From: Bacillus sp. MYb209
Lineage (GTDB): Bacteria > Bacillota > Bacilli > Bacillales > Bacillaceae_G
Direction: 5' to 3'
Assembly: GCF_002975175.1 (NCBI RefSeq)
Contig: NZ_PCNZ01000003.1
Coordinates: forward strand, 62,001-126,000
Length of the DNA stretch: 64,000 bases
In this document: one piece after another, positions 51,900-60,740 of the stretch
Layout of the letters: the number at the start of each line of letters is the position of its first letter
Numbering within the stretch: position 1 is the first letter of the stretch
Position numbers and translations under genes: made by a program
The notes under the pieces: model-generated
Databases searched by the model: none
Told to the model about the DNA's origin: nothing
What the model saw: only the letters and a program-made list of their open reading frames with translations

Positions 51900-52814
51900 T
51901 TATTTAATATTAAATTCCCTCAAAGTAAATCCAAGTTTCTCCACATAATCCATTCCTAGTTCCATCCGCGCCGTTTTCAGTGGATCCACAACTTGACAAA
52001 CTTTTAAATTACCTGCTGCTGATAATAAAAGAGTTGCATCAGCTTTAGGCATTTCTAATTCTTCATGTAAAAATGTCACCATATTATGTACAGCACGATT
52101 CACTGCATCATCTAACAATTTCTCTGAAGCAATAGTCATCATTTTTTCTTTTTGGATAGCCATCGGTAGTGGCCATTGCTTTCCTTTTATAATTTGAACT
52201 GTTACGGTTACTTCCCCAGCGACTTCTACTCCACTTACACCAATTTCACCGTCACCCATCGCAGCATGTAAATCACCTAACGCTAATAGTGCCCCAGGGA
52301 CATTGACTGGTAATAGTAATGTTGTTCCTTCTTTTATCTCTTTACAATCCATATTCCCGCCATGATCATGCGGCGTACCACATGAAATACTGTCTTCTTT
52401 AGGGGCCGTGCCAATGACACCAATCATTGGATTAATTGGTATTTGTAGTTCATCCGAAAATATTACATGTTCATTTTGGATTGGAACAATTTTCACTGTA
52501 TTTTCATTTAGCTCATTACCCATTACACCAAGGTTCGCTCCTGTAGTTAAAACACCCTGCTCTGAAATTTTAATCTTTTCAATCATTACGACTAATATAT
52601 CACCAGGTTCTGCCCCTTTAATATATACAGGTCCAGTCGCTGGATTAATTCGATTCCAATCGAGTTCTTGAAATACGACATTTTCCGAGTCAATTTGATT
52701 TTCAAAGCAGTCGTACGTTTCAAATACAATCCGACTCCCAGTGTCTACTTCTATACATGGCTCATTATTTGGTGACATTGCATAAATGCTATGTTCTTTA
52801 TGAATACGATACAT
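51900..52814 (-). CDS. Acetamidase/formamidase family protein
   Basis: A 304-aa hydrolase of the FmdA/AmdA family that releases ammonia from short amides such as formamide. Recognised by DWNRINPATGPVYIKGAEPGDIL, the GTPHDHGGNMDCKEI metal/active-site segment with conserved His and Asp, and LLPVNVPGALLALGDLHAAMGDGE. Length matches bacterial short-form members (about 300 aa). ATG 52814 has AGGGAGAGGTAGT. Monocistronic, with no urea or nitrogen genes nearby. Confidence 0.93.
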   Translation of the reverse strand: MYRIHKEHSIYAMSPNNEPCIEVDTGSRIVFETYDCFENQIDSENVVFQELDWNRINPATGPVYIKGAEPGDILVVMIEKIKISEQGVLTTGANLGVMGNELNENTVKIVPIQNEHVIFSDELQIPINPMIGVIGTAPKEDSISCGTPHDHGGNMDCKEIKEGTTLLLPVNVPGALLALGDLHAAMGDGEIGVSGVEVAGEVTVTVQIIKGKQWPLPMAIQKEKMMTIASEKLLDDAVNRAVHNMVTFLHEELEMPKADATLLLSAAGNLKVCQVVDPLKTARMELGMDYVEKLGFTLREFNIK

Positions 52815-52974
52815 ACTACCTCTCCCTTTTCATTATTATCTTCTATAGCTAATTAGCTTTAATTCATACAAGCTCCTTGTTAAAATTAAAAGTTATTTTC
52901 AGATTACAAAAGCACTTAGCTCATTTTGAAACATACACTCTTTACTATAACAGTTATAGAAAGGTGGTATCACT

Positions 52975-53403
52975 ATGCCCCTTATCCCATACAACGAAAG
53001 TGACGTTGATTTACTAGCTCGTTTAATTCGTGCTGAGGCTGAAGGTGAAGGTCGGCAAGGCGAACAACTTGTCGGATGTGTTGTAGTAAACCGTGTATTT
53101 TGTGATTGCTTAGATTTCAAACAACTTCGATCTGTAAGTGATGCAGTATATCAAAGCCCCGGCGGATTCGAAGCAGTGCAATACGGATATTTTTACCAAC
53201 GCGCTCGCGATTCAGAAAAAGAAATTGCAAGAAAAGTTTTACAAGGTGAATGGCGCTGGCCAGCACGATGGGCTCTTTGGTATTTCCGTCCAGTTGGAGC
53301 TTGTCCGCCTGAATGGTATAATCAGCCGTTTGCAGGGCAATTTAAAAGCCATTGTTTTTACGAACCACGTGGTGATGAATGTCCAAAAATGTATTCACGA
53401 TAG
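52975..53403 (+). CDS. cwlJ: Spore cortex-lytic hydrolase CwlJ (second-type copy without GerQ)
   Basis: A 142-aa SleB/CwlJ-family hydrolase that degrades cortex peptidoglycan during germination, lacking a signal peptide as expected for coat-located CwlJ. The conserved RLIRAEAEGEGRQGEQLVG with catalytic Glu, and the GYFYQRARDSE, WYFRPVGACPPEWYNQPF and KSHCFY blocks, are those of CwlJ, and the length is identical to B. subtilis CwlJ. Bacilli with one cwlJ have gerQ beside it; here none is present, so this is probably the CwlJ2-type copy of the B. cereus group. ATG 52975 has AAAGGTGG. Confidence 0.92.
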   Translation: MPLIPYNESDVDLLARLIRAEAEGEGRQGEQLVGCVVVNRVFCDCLDFKQLRSVSDAVYQSPGGFEAVQYGYFYQRARDSEKEIARKVLQGEWRWPARWALWYFRPVGACPPEWYNQPFAGQFKSHCFYEPRGDECPKMYSR

Positions 53404-53411
53404 CAAAAATT

Positions 53412-53457
53412 AAGCAACGCAAGTACCTATTCTATTGATTGCTTGCGTTGCTTTTAA
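53412..53457 (+). terminator. Terminator of cwlJ
   Basis: AAGCAACGCAAG / CTTGCGTTGCTT stem with an 18-base loop, then TTTAA. Confidence 0.8.
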
Positions 53458-53532
53458 CTGTATTTTAGAAAAGGTTTACCTCCATTTTTATCGAACTTTA
53501 TATGTATCTTTAATGAATTGAGGTGAAACATA

Positions 53533-54435
53533 TTGCACAGAAATATTGAATTAGTCGTAGATGCAAAAGCAGGTTTAGGTGAAGGTCCTTGCTGGGATGA
53601 GAAAAGACAAATATTATATTGGGTTGACATTATGGAGAAGAAATTATGCCTCTACAATCCTGCTAGTAATATGAACCGAGTGATTACTCTCGATCAACAA
53701 ATCGGTTGTGTCGTTCCATATCTAGATGATGTAGTACTTTTAGCTATGGAAAAAGGCTTTTACTCTCTTAATCTAAATACAGAAAAACTTACACATATAT
53801 ATGATCCTGAGCCACATTTAATAGAAAATCGTTTTAATGACGGGAAATGCGATCCAGCTGGCCGCTTTTGGGCGGGTACTACTGACTTATATGGTATGAG
53901 TGGCGCCGGTTCCTTGTATTCTTTAAATAATAATCTCAAAGTAGAGAAAAAAGTGTCACATGTAAATACATCAAACGGCATAGCATGGTCTCCTGACAAT
54001 ACATACCTTTATTTTATTGATACACCTACTAAAAAAGTAGTCCGTTTTCATTATGATATACATACTGGTGTAATTAGCAATCCAACAGATGTTATCATCT
54101 TCCCTGAAAATGAAGGTCTACCCGATGGTATGACAATTGATGAAGAAGGCTGTTTATGGATTGCTCATTGGGGAGGCTCGAAGGTTACTAGATGGAATCC
54201 CTTGACTGGAGAACGAATTTTAAGTATTCCGATTCCTGCGTTATATGTAACGTCGTGTACATTTGGAGGGCCAAATTTAACCGATTTATATATAACAACA
54301 GCCAGAACAAGAATGACGGATCAGGAATTAAAACAGTACCCACATGCTGGTGGTATATTTCGAATTCAAACGAACGTTAAAGGTTGTCCAACATATTCAT
54401 TTCGCTATGAAAACATTGGAGCTGAAACATTATGA
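53533..54435 (+). CDS. SMP-30/gluconolactonase/LRE family protein
   Basis: A 300-aa six-bladed beta-propeller lactonase. The divalent metal ligands of the family can be placed: Glu in LGEGPCWDE, Asn in TSNGIAWSPDN and Asp in LPDGMTIDEEG, with the WIAHWGGSKVTRW strand after it. It probably opens a sugar or other lactone, the substrate being unknown. The start is TTG 53533 behind GAGGTGAAAC. The stop overlaps the ATG of the methyltransferase gene (ATGA), so the two are translationally coupled. Confidence 0.92.
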   Translation: MHRNIELVVDAKAGLGEGPCWDEKRQILYWVDIMEKKLCLYNPASNMNRVITLDQQIGCVVPYLDDVVLLAMEKGFYSLNLNTEKLTHIYDPEPHLIENRFNDGKCDPAGRFWAGTTDLYGMSGAGSLYSLNNNLKVEKKVSHVNTSNGIAWSPDNTYLYFIDTPTKKVVRFHYDIHTGVISNPTDVIIFPENEGLPDGMTIDEEGCLWIAHWGGSKVTRWNPLTGERILSIPIPALYVTSCTFGGPNLTDLYITTARTRMTDQELKQYPHAGGIFRIQTNVKGCPTYSFRYENIGAETL

Positions 54436-55136
54436 ACAGAATCGATTACATAAGACAAGAAGAGAAAAAGTATCACGATCTTTGCTATGAGCAATATAAA
54501 CTGTTCGAAGTGGGATCTTGGCTTTATAAACCTGTTAAAACAGTTATGGACTTGATGGACTATTTTAAAGGACAGAACAACCTACAAATACTTGACCTTG
54601 GCTCTGGTGTCGGTAGAAACAGTGTTCCAATTGCACAAAAAATCATGAATACTGGCGGCACTGTTACTTGTGTTGATCTACTTGATTCGGCTTTAACGAA
54701 GTTACGAGTGTACAGCAATGAACATGGTGTAATTGAAGTGATAAAAACAGAACATTCAGCAATTGAAGACTACTATATTGCACCTAATACTTATGACTAC
54801 ATCGTTGCAGTATCAAGTTTAGAACATGTCAAATCAGAAGAAGATTTTAAGAAAGTGCTTCACTCTATGAAATATGGGACAAAGAGTGGCGGTATCAACT
54901 GTTTAATAGTCAACTCTAACATTCAAGAGATTGGCTTGGAAACGAATCAAAAATTAGATGCGTTAGTTGAAATTAACCTTCCTACTGAAGAAATGATATG
55001 GACACTAAAAAGCGTTTATTCTGAATGGCAAGAAGTAAAAGTTGAAATAAAGAGTTTATCGTATGATATTGTACGTAACGGAAAAAACATTAAATTAAAA
55101 ACGAATGCGATTACTTATGTCGTTCAAAAATTATAG
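54432..55136 (+). CDS. Class I SAM-dependent methyltransferase
   Basis: A 234-aa methyltransferase with a Rossmann core: motif I ILDLGSGVGRNSVPIA, motif II acidic end VTCVDLLDSAL, and a post-motif YDYIVAVSSLEHV typical of the methyltransferase 11/25 group. Substrate unknown. It is translationally coupled to the SMP-30 gene by a four-base overlap and ends in a strong hairpin. No ribosome binding site of its own is obvious beyond the coupling. Confidence 0.9.
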   Translation: MNRIDYIRQEEKKYHDLCYEQYKLFEVGSWLYKPVKTVMDLMDYFKGQNNLQILDLGSGVGRNSVPIAQKIMNTGGTVTCVDLLDSALTKLRVYSNEHGVIEVIKTEHSAIEDYYIAPNTYDYIVAVSSLEHVKSEEDFKKVLHSMKYGTKSGGINCLIVNSNIQEIGLETNQKLDALVEINLPTEEMIWTLKSVYSEWQEVKVEIKSLSYDIVRNGKNIKLKTNAITYVVQKL

Positions 55137-55137
55137 T

Positions 55138-55186
55138 ATATGCGAGTGGGGACAATCTTTATTTTATCCAGTCACCACTCGCATAT
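55138..55186. terminator. Bidirectional terminator
   Basis: TATGCGAGTGGGGAC pairs with GTCACCACTCGCATA (one mismatch). It separates the methyltransferase from the convergent oxidoreductase. Confidence 0.75.
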
Positions 55187-55197
55187 TTATGTAAAGT

Positions 55198-56124
55198 TTA
55201 TTCCATTTTAATTACAATCTTCCCTCTAGCATGCTGACTTTCACTCAAAATATGAGCTTCTCTAATTCCTTCTTCATTAAACGGAACAACTTTACTAATG
55301 ATTGGTTTGATTTTTTCTGCCTGAATCAAACCTGATAATTCGTCTAATTGATTTCCACTTGGTTTTAACCATAAAAAACCTGATTTTATTCCCTTTACTT
55401 CATGAAGCGGTTCATGGACGATTGAGATTAGAACGCCACCAGATTTAATAACTTGAAAACTTTTTTCTTGTACTTCTCCGCCGATTGTATCTAACACAAT
55501 ATCATAATCTGATAGTAGCTCTTCAAATTTATCTTTTTTATAATCAATAACCAGGTCAGCCCCTAAACGCTTTAAAAATTCTTCATTTTTACTACTTGCA
55601 GTTGTCGCGACAAAAGCCCCAAATGATTTCGCGATTTGAATTGCAAAACTTCCTACCCCGCCCGCTCCAGCATGAATTAATACTCGGTCGTTTTCGTTTA
55701 TTTGTGCATAATCAACAAGACTTTGCCAAGCTGTAAGTCCTGCAAGAGGTATAGATGCTGCTTCTTCAAAATTAAGATTATTAGGCATTTGCGCTACTAA
55801 ATTTGATTTCACTGTAATGTATTCAGAATAAGAACCTTTCCCTATATTTTCGGGTTTCGTAAATACTTTATCCCCGATTTTAAAACACTGCACATTTTCT
55901 CCGACTTCTTCAATTACTCCAGCGACATCTAATCCTAAAATAATTGGAAATGAAAATTGTAACTTTTCTTGTAAGTCTCCCTTTCTTATTTTCCAATCTA
56001 CAGGATTTACAGATGTTGCGTGTATGCGTATTAATACTTCATTACATTTAACAACCGGCTTTGAAACTTGTCTTTCTTGTAATTCTTCAACACTACCATA
56101 TTGATTAATAACAATTGCTTTCAT
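55198..56124 (-). CDS. Zinc-free NADP-dependent oxidoreductase (quinone oxidoreductase-like MDR)
   Basis: A 308-aa medium-chain reductase. The GroES-like half has HATSVNPVDWKIRKGD, and the Rossmann half has HAGAGGVGSFAIQIAK for NADP. No catalytic zinc-ligand set is seen, so it belongs with quinone or enone reductases (QOR/YogA style). ATG 56124 has AGGGGGGGAGGAA. Monocistronic; no regulator nearby. Confidence 0.93.
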   Translation of the reverse strand: MKAIVINQYGSVEELQERQVSKPVVKCNEVLIRIHATSVNPVDWKIRKGDLQEKLQFSFPIILGLDVAGVIEEVGENVQCFKIGDKVFTKPENIGKGSYSEYITVKSNLVAQMPNNLNFEEAASIPLAGLTAWQSLVDYAQINENDRVLIHAGAGGVGSFAIQIAKSFGAFVATTASSKNEEFLKRLGADLVIDYKKDKFEELLSDYDIVLDTIGGEVQEKSFQVIKSGGVLISIVHEPLHEVKGIKSGFLWLKPSGNQLDELSGLIQAEKIKPIISKVVPFNEEGIREAHILSESQHARGKIVIKME

Positions 56125-56359
56125 TTCCTCCCCCCCTTGCTGTTTATTTTAATAAAAAACAATTATTTTTCAAAATTTTTCGCCTTGAATGACAATAAAT
56201 ATGTTTAGAGGTGATATTTATGCTGCTCTACTAATTAAGCATCATGAGTGCAAAAAACATTTATTTCACTTAAATACAATCTAATTTAAGGCTAATAAAC
56301 ACCCAAAGTTATATTTTCTTTAATTATTAATGAACTTTAAATGAAACGGAGAGTGTACT

Positions 56360-57214
56360 ATGAGTGAACAAGTTTTCAAAGTAAACGGTATTGATATATG
56401 TACAGAAAGCTTTGGCAATCCTAATAACCCAGCAATATTATTAATTATGGGAGCTACGTGTTCAATGGTTTATTGGGATGAAGAATTTTGTGAAAGGTTG
56501 GCTAGCACAGGAAGGTTTGTCATTCGCTATGATAACCGTGATGTTGGGCGCTCTGTTACATATGAGCCTGGGACTTCCAATTACACTGTAGCAGACATGG
56601 CTGAAGATGCAATCGGGGTACTCGATGCGTATCATATTGACAAGGCACACCTTCTGGGCATGTCATTAGGAGGTATGATTGCTCAAATTGCTGCAGTAAA
56701 ACACCCAGAAAGAATTTTAACCTTAACATTACTAGCAACAAGCGTTATTGGATCTGATAACAATACTCGTGATTTGCCTCCAATGGATGAAAGAATTTTG
56801 ACACATCATGCTAATGGTGCAAATTTAGATTGGACAAATAAAGATGTTATAGCGAAATATTTAGTTACAGGATCACGTCTACTCTGTGGATCAAAGCGTA
56901 TATTTGATGAAGCAAGAACTTTGAAACAAGTAAAACAAGAAATAGAGCGAGCTGACAATCTACTAAGTATGTTTAATCACGCTCTTCTTACAGGTGATGA
57001 TTCTTATGAAGGTATACTTAAATCGATACAAGTACCTGCTTTAATAATTCACGGTACGGACGATACAGCTTTACCACTTGAACATGGACTCGCACTTACC
57101 GATGAAATTCCGAATTCAAAGCTATTAACCCTAGAAGGTTCAGGGCATGAGAATCATTACGATGACTGGGATGAAATTATAAATGCAGTTTCAGAACATA
57201 CATGCAAAATATAA
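56360..57214 (+). CDS. Alpha/beta hydrolase
   Basis: A 284-aa alpha/beta-fold hydrolase. The nucleophile elbow is GMSLGG (Ser about residue 102), the acid is in HGTDDTALP (about 234), and the His is in GSGHENHYDDW (about 264). The oxyanion strand is LLIMGATCSMVYWDE, and RYDNRDVGRS after it is typical of the esterase group near aclacinomycin methylesterase (RdmC-like). Substrate unknown. ATG 56360 follows AACGGAGAGTG. Confidence 0.92.
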   Translation: MSEQVFKVNGIDICTESFGNPNNPAILLIMGATCSMVYWDEEFCERLASTGRFVIRYDNRDVGRSVTYEPGTSNYTVADMAEDAIGVLDAYHIDKAHLLGMSLGGMIAQIAAVKHPERILTLTLLATSVIGSDNNTRDLPPMDERILTHHANGANLDWTNKDVIAKYLVTGSRLLCGSKRIFDEARTLKQVKQEIERADNLLSMFNHALLTGDDSYEGILKSIQVPALIIHGTDDTALPLEHGLALTDEIPNSKLLTLEGSGHENHYDDWDEIINAVSEHTCKI

Positions 57215-57288
57215 AATTAAGCAACTAATAGAAGGACACAAATTGTATTGCACTCTTCTTTTTATAGAAATTACGATACAATAACAAA

Positions 57289-57326
57289 AGCCCATCACTT
57301 AATCCTTATGTATAGTGATGGGCTCT
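57289..57326. terminator. Terminator between the hydrolase and the parMR operon
   Basis: AGCCCATCACT / AGTGATGGGCT with a 13-base loop; placed to end parR on the minus strand. Confidence 0.75.
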
Positions 57327-57344
57327 ACCTATATTTTTCTATGT

Positions 57345-57680
57345 TCAAAAGAATGGACAATCTAACTGATCAACAGATTCCCACGATTTTTTTTTTACGT
57401 TTTCGGTGGATTTACTATTTTCTAGTGATACGTTTTTAAATGGATTCATTTCAACTTTTAATAGAGATGACGGTTCTACATATAAAGAAAAAACATGGCT
57501 ACTTGGCAAGGTTTTTGATACATCAATATCTCCTACTTGTTTAAATAATTGCTGGGCTGCAAAGAAAAAGAAATTAGTTGGATTAGATTGTTTATTAAGC
57601 CAAGCAATCATTTCAGGCGATACTGATTTATTAATATTAATTTTCACTCGATCACCACGTTTATATCGCCTAGATCGCAT
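57345..57680 (-). CDS. ParR-like centromere-binding protein
   Basis: A 111-aa basic protein immediately downstream of the ParM-like gene. The first 60 residues (RSRRYKRGDRVKININKSVSP, then EMIAWLNKQS) look like the ribbon-helix-helix and helical part of Gram-positive ParR proteins, which bind parC and cap ParM filaments. The C-terminal 50 residues are polar and variable. Near the end the minus strand has a run of ten A (57387-57396): one base fewer would give the shorter end NRGNLLIS instead of SWESVDQLDCPFF, so the exact C-terminus is uncertain. ATG 57680 has GGTGGAAGT. Confidence 0.7.
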   Translation of the reverse strand: MRSRRYKRGDRVKININKSVSPEMIAWLNKQSNPTNFFFFAAQQLFKQVGDIDVSKTLPSSHVFSLYVEPSSLLKVEMNPFKNVSLENSKSTENVKKKSWESVDQLDCPFF

Positions 57681-57691
57681 ACTTCCACCAA

Positions 57692-58861
57692 CTAACTTAT
57701 CGTTAAGTTTGTGAACCCTAACTCTTTTTGCTTATGCTCTCTATATTTTGGCGAGCATGTATATACTAATAACCCACGAGCATTGGTAAATAACGGGTTA
57801 TCTACAAAAATCACATTTTTCAAGCGTCCTTTTTGTTTTAAAATCATTTTCAAGCTATTTTTAATAATAACTGCACCCCCACCATAAATAAATACATATG
57901 GATCGTCTTTCATATCATCAATTTTGTTAATAATATCCGTTGCGACACGTGCTGCTAAACCTAAAAACGCTGGTTGTGATTCCTCAACTAACAATGCATT
58001 TCTTGGGTGCTTTTCATTTAAATAAATTTGGTTAAATTCTGTAATACTATCAATTGTTTTCGTAGGATATTTCCGATTCCACCTCGTAATAATTTGTAGT
58101 AACGTTTCTTTTACACCGTACGATAATCCTTTACTTAATTGCGGACGGAAATTTACCCCTAATGAAACAACTTCTTCCGTTGTCCCCGCGCCAATATCAA
58201 AAGACAATAAAGTTTTATCTACAAAATCAATTTCTGAAACTTGATTTTGTTCACATTCTATTTTATGTTTCACAACATTTCCTTCCTCATCATATACAAT
58301 ACCCCACGTCCCAGAAGCGCCTTCAGGTAGACATTTACAAAACTCAATAGAAACATTAATCGTAACATCGCGCCCATTTGGATAATGGAATATGACCTTG
58401 TGATTACCCATATACCGTTTCGCATTTTCAGCAGCGATTTCCTGTGTAATAAGTTGCATTGGAAGAGCCACCGATAAATCATAACGAATATTAATATGAC
58501 TTGAAGTTGGACTTTGACGCATAGCACTTATCGCTAAACCTGAAAGGATTGTAATAACCATTAACTCATCAGTAGATTTATTTGATTTCTTCTCTACTTC
58601 AGTACCTTTTAATTGATCTTGAATCACTTTTTCTCCAACGATGTATCGTACGTTATTTAACATTAGCGATGGAGAACTAATGGTCACATCAATGTGATTC
58701 TCTAATTCTGACGATGAAACATCACCTTCATCTAACAACCCCGTAGGCTCACCTATATATAAAGAATAAATACTCGGAATAAAAATAGGTTCCTGCCCTT
58801 TCACCATTAACTTCAAACCATTATTTCCTGCATCTGCACCAGCTTTTAAAAGAATAGACAT
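57692..58861 (-). CDS. ParM/StbA-family actin-like plasmid segregation protein, chromosomal
   Basis: A 389-aa actin-fold ATPase. Phosphate 1 loop GADAGNNGLKL, phosphate 2 loop LLSFDIGAGTTEEV, and adenosine motif VFIYGGGAVIIKN mark the ParM/Alp group. Such proteins polymerise and push plasmid copies apart, with ParR and a parC site. Here parM is followed at 11 bases by a parR-like gene, so the pair is an operon. Both genes look intact, yet they lie among ordinary chromosomal genes with no rep gene. No clear parC iterons are visible upstream; only TTACATT-CA-AATGTAA (58918-58933). ATG 58861 has AGGGGGTAGTT. Confidence 0.88.
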   Translation of the reverse strand: MSILLKAGADAGNNGLKLMVKGQEPIFIPSIYSLYIGEPTGLLDEGDVSSSELENHIDVTISSPSLMLNNVRYIVGEKVIQDQLKGTEVEKKSNKSTDELMVITILSGLAISAMRQSPTSSHINIRYDLSVALPMQLITQEIAAENAKRYMGNHKVIFHYPNGRDVTINVSIEFCKCLPEGASGTWGIVYDEEGNVVKHKIECEQNQVSEIDFVDKTLLSFDIGAGTTEEVVSLGVNFRPQLSKGLSYGVKETLLQIITRWNRKYPTKTIDSITEFNQIYLNEKHPRNALLVEESQPAFLGLAARVATDIINKIDDMKDDPYVFIYGGGAVIIKNSLKMILKQKGRLKNVIFVDNPLFTNARGLLVYTCSPKYREHKQKELGFTNLTIS

Positions 58862-59029
58862 AACTACCCCCTAATTTAATCTGACATCCCTTCCAAATAT
58901 ATGCGAGCCCATTCTTTTACATTCAAATGTAATTTAATTTTTTCTTCATCCTTTAAACAAAATATCACAAATATTCATTTCTCGTGTAAAAAGCATTTGA
59001 CATAAAACTTTTCCAATTTTATACTATGA

Positions 59030-59053
59030 TTGTAAAGAGTTTTTTACAATCGT
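59030..59053. promoter_or_regulatory. Dyad overlapping the start region of the 134-aa membrane protein
   Basis: GATTGTAAA-GAGTT-TTTTACAATC inverted repeat just before the GGAGGTG site. It could be an operator or a leader hairpin. Confidence 0.45.
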
Positions 59054-59070
59054 GGAGGTGCAATTATATA

Positions 59071-59475
59071 TTGAATACTAAAAAGATTATTTTTGTAATC
59101 ATTGTTTTATCGTTAATCGCGATACTCGGACATGGCGCATACAAATACGCAACTGAAGGTTCAATTTTGGGCGGAACGATTTTCGCTGCTTCTTTAATAC
59201 TTAGTAATTTAATTAATCATATTACATGGGGAGATCCAAACGGAGTATCGAAAGAAAGTCAAGATGAGATGGGACAACAAATTACATATAAAAGCTTTAA
59301 AATCGCGTATTTTGTGCTTGTAGGTGTTATGTTCCTTATATTACTCTGCTCAGAAGGATTTTCTATGGGTTCCAATTTAGATGGTGTAAAAAACCTTCCA
59401 CTCTTTATTGCACTCTGTTCTTCCTTTCTTATTTTCCCTATTGTTGAACTCATTGTCGCAAAACAATATAAATAA
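59071..59475 (+). CDS. Four-helix membrane protein, hypothetical
   Basis: A 134-aa integral membrane protein with four hydrophobic segments (IIFVIIVLSLIAIL; GTIFAASLILSNLI; FKIAYFVLVGVMFLILL; LPLFIALCSSFLIFPIV) and a polar loop between helices 2 and 3. The start is TTG 59071, ten bases after GGAGGTG; an ATG at 59026 lies inside the upstream dyad without a site. No family recognised. It is followed by a strong hairpin. Confidence 0.75.
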   Translation: MNTKKIIFVIIVLSLIAILGHGAYKYATEGSILGGTIFAASLILSNLINHITWGDPNGVSKESQDEMGQQITYKSFKIAYFVLVGVMFLILLCSEGFSMGSNLDGVKNLPLFIALCSSFLIFPIVELIVAKQYK

Positions 59476-59515
59476 AAAATGTGGTTTTCTATATGCAGAA
59501 AACCACATTTTTTAT
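59476..59515. terminator. Bidirectional terminator
   Basis: AAAAAATGTGGTTTTCT / AGAAAACCACATTTTTT with a six-base loop; T-runs on both sides. Confidence 0.88.
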
Positions 59516-59517
59516 AT

Positions 59518-60054
59518 TCAAATCCCTTCTACTATTGCTTTTAACTTTTTCACAGTCCGCCAGTTCCTTACTGTAGCTGGCGTATGTAATTTTTGAAACT
59601 GGTTCATTAGTTTAGAATTCCGAATGCTTTTTTTGAAAAATAAATACACTACTGTTCCTTCGATATGGCAATCTTCTATGTCACTTTTGTACATAAGTAA
59701 CCGCTTACTGTCTTCTTCAGAAAGTGGATTAGCTAAAAAGGCCACATGTACACTTTCTCCTTCTAATAACGAATGGGTCTCGTAAGGACACTTTTTAATA
59801 ATATTAATAAATTCATCATTTGCTCTTAACATGACCGGAACATCGAAATCAAAAACGTTCTTAATTTCACATTCAATCCGTTCCTTTAGAAAACTTATAT
59901 CATCTTCTGATTCAAATACTACATTTCCACTTTGAATATATGTTTTCACTTGTTTTAACCCTATTGATTCAAACAGTTTTTTCAAATCTGCCATTTTGAT
60001 TACTTTATGTCCACCTACATTAATCCCCCGTAGTAGTGCAATATAAATTGTCAT
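59518..60054 (-). CDS. DUF1697 domain-containing protein
   Basis: A 178-aa protein with the DUF1697 opening YIALLRGINVGGHKVIKMADLK followed by TYIQSGNVVFES, both diagnostic for the family. The role is unknown. A start at 60054 (MTIYIALLRG) is preferred because GAGGGG lies eight bases upstream. Monocistronic, convergent with the membrane protein gene across a shared terminator. Confidence 0.9.
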   Translation of the reverse strand: MTIYIALLRGINVGGHKVIKMADLKKLFESIGLKQVKTYIQSGNVVFESEDDISFLKERIECEIKNVFDFDVPVMLRANDEFINIIKKCPYETHSLLEGESVHVAFLANPLSEEDSKRLLMYKSDIEDCHIEGTVVYLFFKKSIRNSKLMNQFQKLHTPATVRNWRTVKKLKAIVEGI

Positions 60055-60173
60055 ATAATTACCCCTCACGTATTTAAATGCTTAGCAATCGGTTTGTTTT
60101 GCACATTTATATTTCTCGGATACTGGCTTTAATTCTTCTAACATAGCATGCATGGACAATATCTCAAACAAAA

Positions 60174-60211
60174 AAACTTACTACATGATTTTTTTCAAGA
60201 GTAAGTTTCTT
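60174..60211 (-). terminator. Terminator of the GNAT gene
   Basis: AAACTTACT / AGTAAGTTT hairpin after the stop at 60216. Confidence 0.6.
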
Positions 60212-60215
60212 TTCA

Positions 60216-60713
60216 TTATTTTGCAATAAGTAAATGCAATATTAATTGTTGTCCAATCGGTCCCATTCTTCTATACCCTTTATCTTGAAACCCAACTTTT
60301 TCATATAACTTTTGTGCCGGAATATTTTTTTCATTTACAGCAAGAATCACTTCATTTTTTATTGGATAATAATATTTTACAAAGTCTTGTAATAACGCCA
60401 ATGATTTTTTAGCATATCCCTTCCTTTGTTTATTATGATTAATGGAAAAAGAAGTTAAAAGTATGGCATCCTTATTTTCTGTAAACTCCTGTACTCTGTC
60501 ACCTGTTTGTAATGCGAATACACCGACAGGTACTCCATTATAATCTAAAATAATAACAACATTTTTAGTTCGATCATTTTTCGCTTTCTCCAGTAATTCA
60601 CCTGGATTCGCCGTAAATTGAACTTGTTCACTTGGTAAAGTAAATGATTGTATTATCTCTTTATACTGCTCCTTATACGGAACTAATTGTATTTCCCCTG
60701 TATGTATGTTCAT
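60216..60713 (-). CDS. GNAT family N-acetyltransferase
   Basis: A 165-aa acetyltransferase. Motif A is LLTSFSINHNKQRKGYAKKSLALL (Q/RxxGxA: KQRKGYA) and motif B is LAVNEKNIPAQKLYEKVGFQ, both intact for acetyl-CoA binding. Substrate unknown. Start 60713 has GGGAGAG at seven bases; an ATG five codons earlier overlaps that site. It is the last of several minus-strand genes running from sleB, but the gap to the lipoprotein gene is only about 25 bases, so co-transcription is likely. Confidence 0.9.
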   Translation of the reverse strand: MNIHTGEIQLVPYKEQYKEIIQSFTLPSEQVQFTANPGELLEKAKNDRTKNVVIILDYNGVPVGVFALQTGDRVQEFTENKDAILLTSFSINHNKQRKGYAKKSLALLQDFVKYYYPIKNEVILAVNEKNIPAQKLYEKVGFQDKGYRRMGPIGQQLILHLLIAK

Positions 60714-60740
60714 GCTTAACTCTCCCATTCCTTCAAGTTA

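Noticed and set aside
58862-59025. parC centromere upstream of parM
   Set aside because: No direct repeats of iteron type were found; only one short inverted repeat at 58918-58933.
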